Below, in pieces: positions 57,396-64,000 of a stretch of 64,000 nucleotides of DNA (the stretch's first letter is position 1; the number at the start of each line of letters is the position of its first letter). The DNA comes from CAIQPS01 sp963843455. GTDB taxonomy: Bacteria > Actinomycetota > Thermoleophilia > RBG-16-64-13. A program made the translations under genes and the position numbers. The notes under the pieces are model-generated. The model worked only from the letters and a program-made list of their open reading frames with translations, was not told where the DNA came from and ran no database searches. The stretch lies in assembly GCA_963843455.1 (NCBI GenBank), contig CAWJKE010000008.1, forward strand, positions 248,001-312,000. The letters are read 5' to 3'.

Positions 57396-57471
57396 AGGGG
57401 GCCATGCGAATCAGGTAGAAGAGGCCTCGCCGACAGGAACGAGCGCGACTTTGAGGGAGAGGAGACTATTC

Positions 57472-59985
57472 ATGCCCGAGCAGGTCTTCACCAACGCGAC
57501 GATCTCAGGTCCGGTGTCGGTGTACGTCAAAGACGGCAGGATAGTCAGGATCAGGCCGCTGCAGGTCGACGAGAAGGACCTGAAACCCTGGACGATCGCG
57601 GACGCCAATGGCGCCAGCTATTCGCCACCCACAGAGCTCAAGGTCGGACCATATGTGATGGCCGCCCGTACCCAGATCTATTCAGAAGACCGCCTGCTCT
57701 CTCCCATGAAGAGGGTCGATTTCGACCCCCAGGGAGACCGGCATCCGGAGAACCGGGGCAAGTCAGGATACGAGCGGATCAGCTGGGAAGAAGCACTGGC
57801 GATCGTGGCGGGCGAGATGGAGCGGTTGCGGAGCGCCTATGGTCCCGCTGCGATTGGAGCCCTCGACCAAGATCATCACAACTGGGGCATCGTGGGCTAT
57901 AGGTTCGGTCCCTACTTCCGATTCTTCAACACCATCGGCTTCACCGAGGTGCTCCACAATCCCGATAGCTGGGAAGGCTGGCACTGGGGCGCGCCGCACG
58001 TCTACGGCTACTGGTGGCAGCTAGGGGTGCCGGAGCAGTTCGACCTTCTGGAAGACACCATGCGGCACGCGGACAACATCGTGTACTGGTCGATCGACCC
58101 CGATTTCGTCCGGGCCGCCTACAACGGCATGGAGTCGGCCATCTGGTTCGAGTGGATGAAGGCCTCCGGCAAGCAGCAGATATTCATCGATCCATTCTGC
58201 AACTACAGCGCCTCGAGGATCGCGGACAAATGGATCGCCCCGCGCCCGGGAACCGACGCTGCTCTGGCTCTGGCGATCGCCAATGTCTGGATCAGGGAAG
58301 GCACCTACGACAAGCAGTACCTGGCCGATCGGACCGTCGGTTTCGAGGAGTTCGTGGATCAGGTGACCGGCACGGCGGACGGGGTGCCGAAGACTCCCGC
58401 ATGGGCCGCGGAGATCACCGGCGTCCCGGCGAGAATCATCGAAGCCCTGGCCACGGAGTGGGCGGCCAAGAAGACGACGGTCATGGGGTGCGGCATGGGA
58501 GGTGCCTGTCGTACCGCGTACGGACACGAATACGCGAGGTTGGTCGTGCTACTGCAGGCGATGCAGGGACTCGGCAAGCCGGGGATCAACCTCTGGGGCA
58601 ACGCCACCGGAGCGCCCGCCGACTACGATACGTTCTTCCCGGGCTACGCCGACCTCGATGCCATGATGAGCTTTTCGAGGGCCGCCGAGCGAAAGGCCAT
58701 CAACCCCGTGGAACAGCGCCTATACCGGCTCTTGCTGGCCGACTCTGTCTTGAATCCTCCGGTGAAGTGGACGGGCGAAGGCTTCTGCGGCCAGAAACTG
58801 GAGCAGCAGTTCGCAGAGTTCGTCTATCCAATGCCCGGCTACCCCGAGGTAAGGATGCTCTATCGGTACGGTGCTGCTTCCATCGGGACCATGACCGAAG
58901 GCAATAAGCTCGTGAAGATGTTCCAGAGCCCTAAGCTGGAGACCGTGGTAGTGCAGGACTGCTGGTGGCATACGGAAACCAAATTCGCCGACGTGATTCT
59001 TCCAGCGTGTACGAATTTCGAGCGGAACGACATCGCCGAGTGGGGAGAGGCAGGCGGTTACCTCAAGTGGGGTACTACGGGCTCCAACTACCGGGTTGTC
59101 ACTCTGCAGCAAAAATGCATCGAGCCGCTGGGTGAATCGAAGTCGGACTACTGGATATTCTCCGAACTCGCGAAGCGATTGGGGGTCTGGAACGAGTTCT
59201 CGGACGGCGGCAAGTCGGAAGAGGATTGGATCCGGGCGTACTTCGACGTCAGTGACCTGCCCAAGCGCATCTCCTGGGATGAACTAGTTGCGAAGGGCTA
59301 CTACGTGGTCCCGGTACCGGAGCCTTACAGGTCTACCCCTGCCTTTCGCTGGTTCTACGAGGGGAGGGACTGCGACACGCCGGACCTCATGAACCCGAAC
59401 AAAGGTACCGAGCGAGCCAGCCAGTTGGCCACCCCAAGCGGAAAGATAGAGTTCGTATCGGGGAGCCTCACCACTTTTGCTCCGGATGACGACGAAAGGC
59501 CACCAGTTCCACGTTACATTCCGAGTTGGGAAGGCCATGAATCGGAATTGGCAGCCAGATACCCCCTGCAGATGATCTCGCCCCACCCCCGGTATTCCTT
59601 CCATAGCCATTTCGACAAGAAAGGCTCGTGGATCAACGACATCCCCGACCACCGCAGGCTCATCAATGGCTACTACTACTGGACGGTGAGGATCCACCCC
59701 GCCGACGCGGCTGCCCGGGGCATCAAGGACGGCGACGTCGTCCGGCTCCACAACGATCGTGGCTCTGTTCTTGGGGCGGCGACGGTCACGGAGCGCATCA
59801 GACCCGGGGTCATCCACAGCTTTTGCTCCTCCGGGAAGTACGACCCGGCGGAGCCGGGCAAGGCCTATTCGCTGGACCGGGGTGGCTGCGTCAACTTGCT
59901 CACGTCGGACAGGCTGATGTCTCGGAATGCGCCGGGCATGGCGCCGAATTCCTGTCTTGTAGAGATCGAGAGATGGGAGGCGTGA
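57472..59985 (+). CDS. Pyrogallol-transhydroxylase-like Mo enzyme, large subunit 2
   Basis: 837 residues from ATG 57472 after GAGGGAGAGGAG. DMSO-reductase family, same subgroup as 39447: FNTIGFTEVLHNPDSWEGWHWGAPHVYGYW with Asp165-Ser166, Ser expected as Mo ligand; TTVMGCGMGGACRTAYGHEYARLVVLLQAMQGLGKPGIN; TPSGKIEFVSG; ISPHPRYSFHSHFDKKGSW; IKDGDVVRLHNDRGSVLGA. The substrate-side stretch after GALDQDHHNWG differs from copy 1 (NQSDQHGENKC), which suggests another substrate. No signal peptide. Confidence 0.87.
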   Translation: MPEQVFTNATISGPVSVYVKDGRIVRIRPLQVDEKDLKPWTIADANGASYSPPTELKVGPYVMAARTQIYSEDRLLSPMKRVDFDPQGDRHPENRGKSGYERISWEEALAIVAGEMERLRSAYGPAAIGALDQDHHNWGIVGYRFGPYFRFFNTIGFTEVLHNPDSWEGWHWGAPHVYGYWWQLGVPEQFDLLEDTMRHADNIVYWSIDPDFVRAAYNGMESAIWFEWMKASGKQQIFIDPFCNYSASRIADKWIAPRPGTDAALALAIANVWIREGTYDKQYLADRTVGFEEFVDQVTGTADGVPKTPAWAAEITGVPARIIEALATEWAAKKTTVMGCGMGGACRTAYGHEYARLVVLLQAMQGLGKPGINLWGNATGAPADYDTFFPGYADLDAMMSFSRAAERKAINPVEQRLYRLLLADSVLNPPVKWTGEGFCGQKLEQQFAEFVYPMPGYPEVRMLYRYGAASIGTMTEGNKLVKMFQSPKLETVVVQDCWWHTETKFADVILPACTNFERNDIAEWGEAGGYLKWGTTGSNYRVVTLQQKCIEPLGESKSDYWIFSELAKRLGVWNEFSDGGKSEEDWIRAYFDVSDLPKRISWDELVAKGYYVVPVPEPYRSTPAFRWFYEGRDCDTPDLMNPNKGTERASQLATPSGKIEFVSGSLTTFAPDDDERPPVPRYIPSWEGHESELAARYPLQMISPHPRYSFHSHFDKKGSWINDIPDHRRLINGYYYWTVRIHPADAAARGIKDGDVVRLHNDRGSVLGAATVTERIRPGVIHSFCSSGKYDPAEPGKAYSLDRGGCVNLLTSDRLMSRNAPGMAPNSCLVEIERWEA

Positions 59986-59986
59986 C

Positions 59987-60817
59987 ATGACTCGGTTCGG
60001 TCTGTTGATCGATATGAGCCGCTGCAACGGCTGCTACGGCTGCTTCATGGCCTGCCGGGACGAGTTCTGCGGCAACGACCATCTGCCCTACTCCGCCGCC
60101 CAGCCGTATTCCGAGCACTTCTGGATGCGTCTCGTCGAGCGCGAGCGCGGTGCTTACCCTAAGGTGAAGACCTCGTACTTCAAGATCCCTTGCATGCACT
60201 GCGACGATGCCCCGTGCATCGAGCAGCACCGCGACAAGGTCTACCAACGCCCGGACGGCATCGTGATCATCGATCCGGCCAAGGCCAAGGGAGCCAAGGA
60301 GGTGCTCGAATCCTGTCCCTACAACGCCATCTTCTGGAACGAGGAGATCGGTGTTCCCCAGAAGTGCACCTTGTGCGCTCACCTGCTCGATCAGGGCTGG
60401 AAGGTACCCAGGTGCGTCGAGGTGTGCCCTAACAAGGCACTACTTTTCGGGGATTTCGACGATCCGGACAGCGAAGTGTCCAGGCGCGCCGCCGAGGAGA
60501 GGGCCGAGGTGCTCCATCCTGAGTACGGGTTGAAGGGTGGCGTCTGGTATATCAACGTACCCAAACGGTTCGTTGCTGGCAGTCTGGTGTTTGGCGACAC
60601 CGACAGATGCGCCGGCAATGTGCTGGTCACGCTCACCGGCGGAGGCGACGAGAAGCGAGCGGCGAGCAACGGCTTCGGTGACTTCGAATTCGAGGGATTG
60701 GCCAAGGACAAGGAATACACGGTGCGAATCAGCCACCCCGGTTATCAGGCGAAAGAGCTCAAGGTACGTACGCAGATGGACAAGTATCTCGGAGACATAG
60801 TGCTGGAAAAGGCCTAG
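59987..60817 (+). CDS. Transhydroxylase-like small subunit 2
   Basis: 276 residues from ATG 59987, one base after its large subunit. Cluster motifs CNGCYGCFMAC, CMHCDDAPCIEQH and CTLCAHLLDQGWKVPRCVEVCP. The second motif ends in IEQH where copy 1 has IDAC, and the CRGNQLC segment of copy 1 is replaced by KGAKEV with only a later Cys (SCPYNA), so one or two clusters may be missing. The C-terminal barrel (GSLVFGDTDRCAGNVLVTLTGGGDEKRAASNGFGDFEFEGLAKDKEYTVRISHPGYQAKEL) is kept. Confidence 0.87.
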   Translation: MTRFGLLIDMSRCNGCYGCFMACRDEFCGNDHLPYSAAQPYSEHFWMRLVERERGAYPKVKTSYFKIPCMHCDDAPCIEQHRDKVYQRPDGIVIIDPAKAKGAKEVLESCPYNAIFWNEEIGVPQKCTLCAHLLDQGWKVPRCVEVCPNKALLFGDFDDPDSEVSRRAAEERAEVLHPEYGLKGGVWYINVPKRFVAGSLVFGDTDRCAGNVLVTLTGGGDEKRAASNGFGDFEFEGLAKDKEYTVRISHPGYQAKELKVRTQMDKYLGDIVLEKA

Positions 60818-60843
60818 GAGATCTACCTCGCGAGGAGGGAAAC

Positions 60844-61599
60844 GTGTTCCAGGTCCGGGCTACAGTCATCGGCTTCATGGGCAACATGGACCTCTACCCA
60901 TGCCACATGAAGCACCAGGTGGGGGACGAGGTAGTATTCGATGGAGAGAGCTATCATGGGAGACTCTGTCCCGACGTCTGGCCTTTGATAGTCCCAAAAG
61001 TCGTTGCTCTCCATCAGGCCGGCCCTCGATATGTCGAATCGCTGTCGTTCTATCCGCATTGGTACTGCTCACCGAGCGTTCCCGACCCCGCGGAACAGAA
61101 GAACGACGGGCTCGGTTTCAAAAACGTCCTCGAGACCCTTGTCCCTCCCGACTACGACATGGCGAACCTCCGTCCCCCCGGTTCCTTCATCTGGCCGCCG
61201 AACGAGGAGGGGGGCGTCGCGAGGCAGATGGACGTGGTGTGCCCGGACTCGAGGTCTTCGATGGTGGTCCGGCTCGAGGCGTTCGATCTCAGCGAGAAGG
61301 GCTTCGACACCCCCTATTTCAGAAGGCAGATGGCCATCCTGGCCAAACTACATAAGAAGGGAGGGGTGGAGTCGGAGAACCTCCTGGGCACCTTCACCAA
61401 GGAGGAGATCGAAGAGATCTATCCGCCTCTGAGTAAGGTCATGGTGCGCATGCTTGCCGACGAGTTGGAACTCATGGGATACGTCGCGACCGTGGGCGGC
61501 AGCATAGCGGCAACCCCGAAAGGCGAGGCCAAGTTGCAGGCCTTCAGGGTAGGGCTACCCCCCGACCATCTGGAGGCCTTCGAAAGATACGTCCGGTAG
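60844..61599 (+). CDS. TIGR04076-like protein with C-terminal winged-helix-like part
   Basis: 251 residues from GTG 60844. The N-terminal 70 residues (FQVRATVIGF, YPCHMKHQVGDEVVFDGESYHGRLCPDVWPLIVPKVVALHQAGPRY) match the pattern of TIGR04076 proteins (C.hxVGD...LCP.a...), small proteins of unknown function often next to redox genes. The rest is extra: a middle segment with VCPDSRSSMVVRLEAFDLSEKG and a helical end ELMGYVATVGGSIAATPKGEAKLQAF that looks like a winged helix. It follows the transhydroxylase small subunit by 26 bases. The function is not known. Confidence 0.6.
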   Translation: MFQVRATVIGFMGNMDLYPCHMKHQVGDEVVFDGESYHGRLCPDVWPLIVPKVVALHQAGPRYVESLSFYPHWYCSPSVPDPAEQKNDGLGFKNVLETLVPPDYDMANLRPPGSFIWPPNEEGGVARQMDVVCPDSRSSMVVRLEAFDLSEKGFDTPYFRRQMAILAKLHKKGGVESENLLGTFTKEEIEEIYPPLSKVMVRMLADELELMGYVATVGGSIAATPKGEAKLQAFRVGLPPDHLEAFERYVR

Positions 61600-61630
61600 G
61601 GATCGTGCACAGCACCACGGGAGGGCTGAC

Positions 61631-62425
61631 ATGAAGCTGGAAGGCAAGACCGCGCTCATCAGTGGAGGAGGCACGGGTATCGGCGCCGCGATCGCCGAAC
61701 GGTTCGTGGCCGAGGGGGCGAAGGTCTGCATCACCGGCCGCCGTCCAGAGAAGCTGGAGCGGCGGCTCGCCGCGTTTCCCCGGGGTTCAGCAATCGCGTG
61801 CCCTGGGGACGTGTCCATCCACGAGGATGTAAGAAGAATCGTCGCCACGACGGTCGCTTTTGGCGGTGGAATCGACATACTGGTGAACAATGCGGCGTAC
61901 GACGTGATGGGAAGCATCATCGAACTGGACCCGGACGATTGGCGACGCGTCCTGGAAGTGAACCTCACTGGCCCCTTTCTCCTCATGAAAGAGACCCTGC
62001 CTCACATGATCAAGAACGGACGTGGCTCCATCATCAATATCTCCTCAATAGGCGGGATCCGCTGCATGCCGGCTTGTGCAGGCTATGGCACCACGAAGGC
62101 TGGTCTCATCCTGCTCACCCAGCAGGCGGCCCTGGATTACGGTCCCGCCGGCGTTCGCTGCAATGTCGTCTGCCCTGGAGGGACGAGGACCGAGATGTTG
62201 GAAGAGGCTGTCTCAGGAATGGCGAAGGACATGGGCACGGAAATGGAGTGTCTCATGGACCAGTTCTGCTCCCACGTGCCACTACGCAGGGTCTCGAGAC
62301 CAGATGAGATGGCAGGCGTGTGCACCTTCCTCGCGAGTGAGGATTCGTCCTTCATGACCGGGGCTGTTCTCGTGGTTGATGGAGGGGCAAACGTGGTCGA
62401 CGTGTCGGGCGCCTCGATGAGTTGA
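61631..62425 (+). CDS. Short-chain dehydrogenase/reductase (SDR)
   Basis: 264 residues from ATG 61631. Classical SDR: nucleotide site SGGGTGIG (11-18), GDVS, NNAA (86-89), Ser around 139, Tyr152 and Lys156 (YGTTK), CPGGTRTEM, and the C-terminal DGGANVVDV. NAD(P)-dependent oxidoreductase. In the phloroglucinol route an SDR reduces phloroglucinol, but no cyclohydrolase gene is seen here, so that role is only one possibility. Last gene of the operon. Confidence 0.88.
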   Translation: MKLEGKTALISGGGTGIGAAIAERFVAEGAKVCITGRRPEKLERRLAAFPRGSAIACPGDVSIHEDVRRIVATTVAFGGGIDILVNNAAYDVMGSIIELDPDDWRRVLEVNLTGPFLLMKETLPHMIKNGRGSIINISSIGGIRCMPACAGYGTTKAGLILLTQQAALDYGPAGVRCNVVCPGGTRTEMLEEAVSGMAKDMGTEMECLMDQFCSHVPLRRVSRPDEMAGVCTFLASEDSSFMTGAVLVVDGGANVVDVSGASMS

Positions 62426-63009
62426 GCGAGGCCTGACCTATGGAACCGAGTGCCGGCCCGCTCTTGTGTGTAGCCGCTCCGTGCTCGCCGTCGGAAGGAC
62501 TGGAACCGGAGGCACAGACCCAAGAAAGTGTCACATAGGCACCGGAGCCACTGTCGCACATCTACCGAGACACGTATCGCTTTGGTCCCTGAACTAATGG
62601 CGGGATAACCCGGAATAATCCGCCACGTTGCAGGCGCTGCCCTCGCTTCAACGCTACGATTGCCTGAGCGGCTCTTTGCCGTGATAGCCTACGATTGCGT
62701 CGTGACCGACATCCGGCGGCGGGAAGTGAAGGCGCCCATGGCTTACCTCGTGCTGCGCAACCACGATTTAGAAGAGCATCTTTCCCTATCACGAATTGGC
62801 CGGTGGGGAGCACGATCTCCCGCACAGAGGTGAAGGGCAATGGCTAGCTTTGACCGACGCGGAAGCTTGGCGCTGGGGTGGGTTCGAAGAACAGCGGGAA
62901 TACCGGGGTCTTCGCCGAGCAGCGGCCGGCGTCGTGGTCAGGCTGGGCTGCGCGGGTTAGATACCGTGCCATTCTCGGAACAAGAGGTTCTGGACGGAAG
63001 GAGTCGACC
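62426..63009. other. Intergenic stretch, no supported gene
   Basis: About 580 bases between the SDR and the protease. A short forward frame around 62670-62830 (VIAYDCVVTDIRRREVKAPMAYLVLRNHDL) looks faintly coding but has no clear ribosome site or known relative, so it is not called. A GGAAGGAG ribosome site for the protease lies at 62997-63004. Confidence 0.4.
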
Positions 63010-64000
63010 ATGAGGAGCCTGGCGAGGCGACGCCGCCTACATGCTTTTCGTCGGGTTCTGACCGTCGCGGTCGCGTCGCTCATCCTTGGCGGTCTACATG
63101 CCGTCCCCAGCGAAGCCCGGGACTTGAGCCTGGCGAACGGGATGCCGGCCCACCCGGAAGTGTCTGTATCGTCCCCGGCCTCCGGCTCCGACGCCATCCG
63201 TTCTCTCGGGGGCGATCTGTCATCAGTGGCCGCTTTCTATGGGTGGACGGCTTCCGAGCTGAGTGCTCGTCTCGCTTCGGATTCGTCTCTCTGGGTGGAC
63301 CAAAACGGATATCTCTTCTACAAGGATCCGGTTGCGGCCGCGCCATCGGCCGCGCCTGTGGACTCGCCCCCCGAGGCTCTTGTCCCTCTCGCCGATACCT
63401 TCACCCTTCATAGCCTCTCAGGGGCCAAGAAGGTGATCTACCTTGATTTCGACGGGCATCTGCTCCACAACGATGCATGGACCGACGGCTACAACAACGG
63501 AGCAGACATCGTTGCTCCTCCGTACGACACCGACGGAAATCCGGGGTCCTTCTCCTCAGACGAACTCACCACGATCCAGCATGTCTGGCAGGGAGTCGCC
63601 GAGGACTACGCGCCATTCGCTGTTGATGTGACCACCGAGTACCCGGGCGAGAGTGCGATCACCTTGGATAGCGACACCGACACCCGCTATGGCACACGGG
63701 CTCTTATCAGCTCGATTTCGAGCTACTTCGGCCCCTATGCCGGGATTGCATACTTGGGCGCATTCTCTTGGGGCGGGGACTACTATCTGCCGGCGCTTAT
63801 CTTTTCGGACCATGTGAGCGAGGACCAGGGAATCGCCAACGTTATCTCCCACGAGGTTGGGCACAACCTCGGTCTCAATCATGACGGGACGACCACCGGC
63901 AAGGAGTACTACCCCGGGCACGCGTCGGGGACGACCGGCTGGGGGCCCATCATGGGTAACGGCGGACCCATCAATCAATGGAGCAAAGGTGAGTACCTCA
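63010..64000 (+). CDS. Secreted zinc metalloprotease, 5' part
   Basis: ATG 63010 to the window edge, 330 codons, open to the right. N-terminal signal: MRSLARRRRLHAFRRVLTVA, then VASLILGGLHAVPSEA. A propeptide-like region with GWTASELSARLASDSSLWVDQNGYLFY follows, then the catalytic domain with KKVIYLDFDGH, DIVAPPYDTDG, IQHVWQGVAEDYAPFAVDVTTEYPG and the zinc motif SHEVGHNLGLNHDG (HExxHxxxxxH), in the style of reprolysin-like M12 or M10-type peptidases found in Actinobacteria. No operon link to the preceding genes; a cell-surface or exported degradative role is likely. The C-terminal part is outside the window. Confidence 0.85.
   Translation, partial: MRSLARRRRLHAFRRVLTVAVASLILGGLHAVPSEARDLSLANGMPAHPEVSVSSPASGSDAIRSLGGDLSSVAAFYGWTASELSARLASDSSLWVDQNGYLFYKDPVAAAPSAAPVDSPPEALVPLADTFTLHSLSGAKKVIYLDFDGHLLHNDAWTDGYNNGADIVAPPYDTDGNPGSFSSDELTTIQHVWQGVAEDYAPFAVDVTTEYPGESAITLDSDTDTRYGTRALISSISSYFGPYAGIAYLGAFSWGGDYYLPALIFSDHVSEDQGIANVISHEVGHNLGLNHDGTTTGKEYYPGHASGTTGWGPIMGNGGPINQWSKGEYL

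Noticed and set aside
62670..62840. Small forward frame before the protease
   Set aside because: Weak coding look only; no ribosome site, start or homology pattern I can support.

Overview
This is a GC-rich stretch from what looks like an anaerobic or facultatively anaerobic, menaquinone-using member of the Actinomycetota, probably an uncultivated lineage. The evidence is indirect: high-GC codon use, Tat-exported lipoproteins with Thr-rich linkers after an LAAC lipobox, an EtfD-type ETF:menaquinone oxidoreductase, an actinobacterial-looking DUF5752/trehalose remnant, and a large set of oxygen-sensitive Mo/W and Fe-S enzymes. No rRNA, intact tRNA or CRISPR array was seen.

Layout. (1) 1-5.6 kb is an accessory edge: the start of a DUF5752-like gene, a decayed otsB (trehalose-6-phosphate phosphatase) fragment, a small winged-helix gene, a YefM/YoeB toxin-antitoxin pair with a palindromic operator, a hicB fragment cut at the edge of a dispersed repeat, a reverse-strand SDR dehydrogenase, and a Fic-fold gene enclosed by 37-bp inverted repeats. 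(2) 5.7-10.9 kb is a branched-chain-amino-acid-type (Liv) ABC importer (livH, M, G, F and a lipoprotein binding protein) closed by a strong terminator. (3) 10.9-34.0 kb is one long run of same-strand catabolic genes: a QueG-like Fe-S protein, a HAD protein, an FAD oxidoreductase, a UGSC-like pair, a tungsten-type aldehyde:ferredoxin oxidoreductase (AOR), a three-subunit Mo hydroxylase whose FAD subunit carries an inserted GltD-like domain, a MoaD-like protein, a second AOR, three tandem aconitase-X (AcnX) large/small pairs, a second MoaD-like protein, a second FAD oxidoreductase/HAD pair and a URO-D family protein. (4) 34.0-38.9 kb is a second accessory block: a Tat lipoprotein of the sulfite-oxidase fold on the reverse strand, a flavoprotein 3' remnant, a HigB/HigA-type pair with a perfect operator palindrome, an intact IS256-family insertion with an 8-bp target duplication, and the second copy of the dispersed repeat. 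(5) 38.9-62.4 kb is led by a MarR regulator and holds two pyrogallol-transhydroxylase-like Mo enzymes (large plus small subunits), each with two VAO/GlcD-type FAD oxidases and a CCG-domain Fe-S protein, sharing EtfB, EtfA and EtfD, plus a solute-binding lipoprotein, a TIGR04076-like protein and an SDR. (6) The window ends in a secreted zinc metalloprotease.

How it may work together (inference). Imported or diffusing aromatic or polyphenolic compounds could be rearranged by the transhydroxylase-like enzymes, oxidised by the FAD oxidases, with electrons passed through the CCG Fe-S proteins and EtfAB to EtfD and menaquinone. The AORs, Mo hydroxylase, AcnX pairs and SDRs would handle aldehydes, hydroxylation/dehydroxylation and dehydration of intermediates. 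The substrate is not identifiable from sequence alone.

Quality caution. Nearly every gene between about 3 and 26.6 kb, except AOR 2 and the small ones, is broken by +1/-1 shifts while protein similarity continues on both sides; from 26.6 to 64 kb no recognised gene is broken except the short flavoprotein remnant at 35.1 kb. I read this as uncorrected indels at one end of a contig rather than mass gene decay, so broken genes are annotated at full reconstructed extent.
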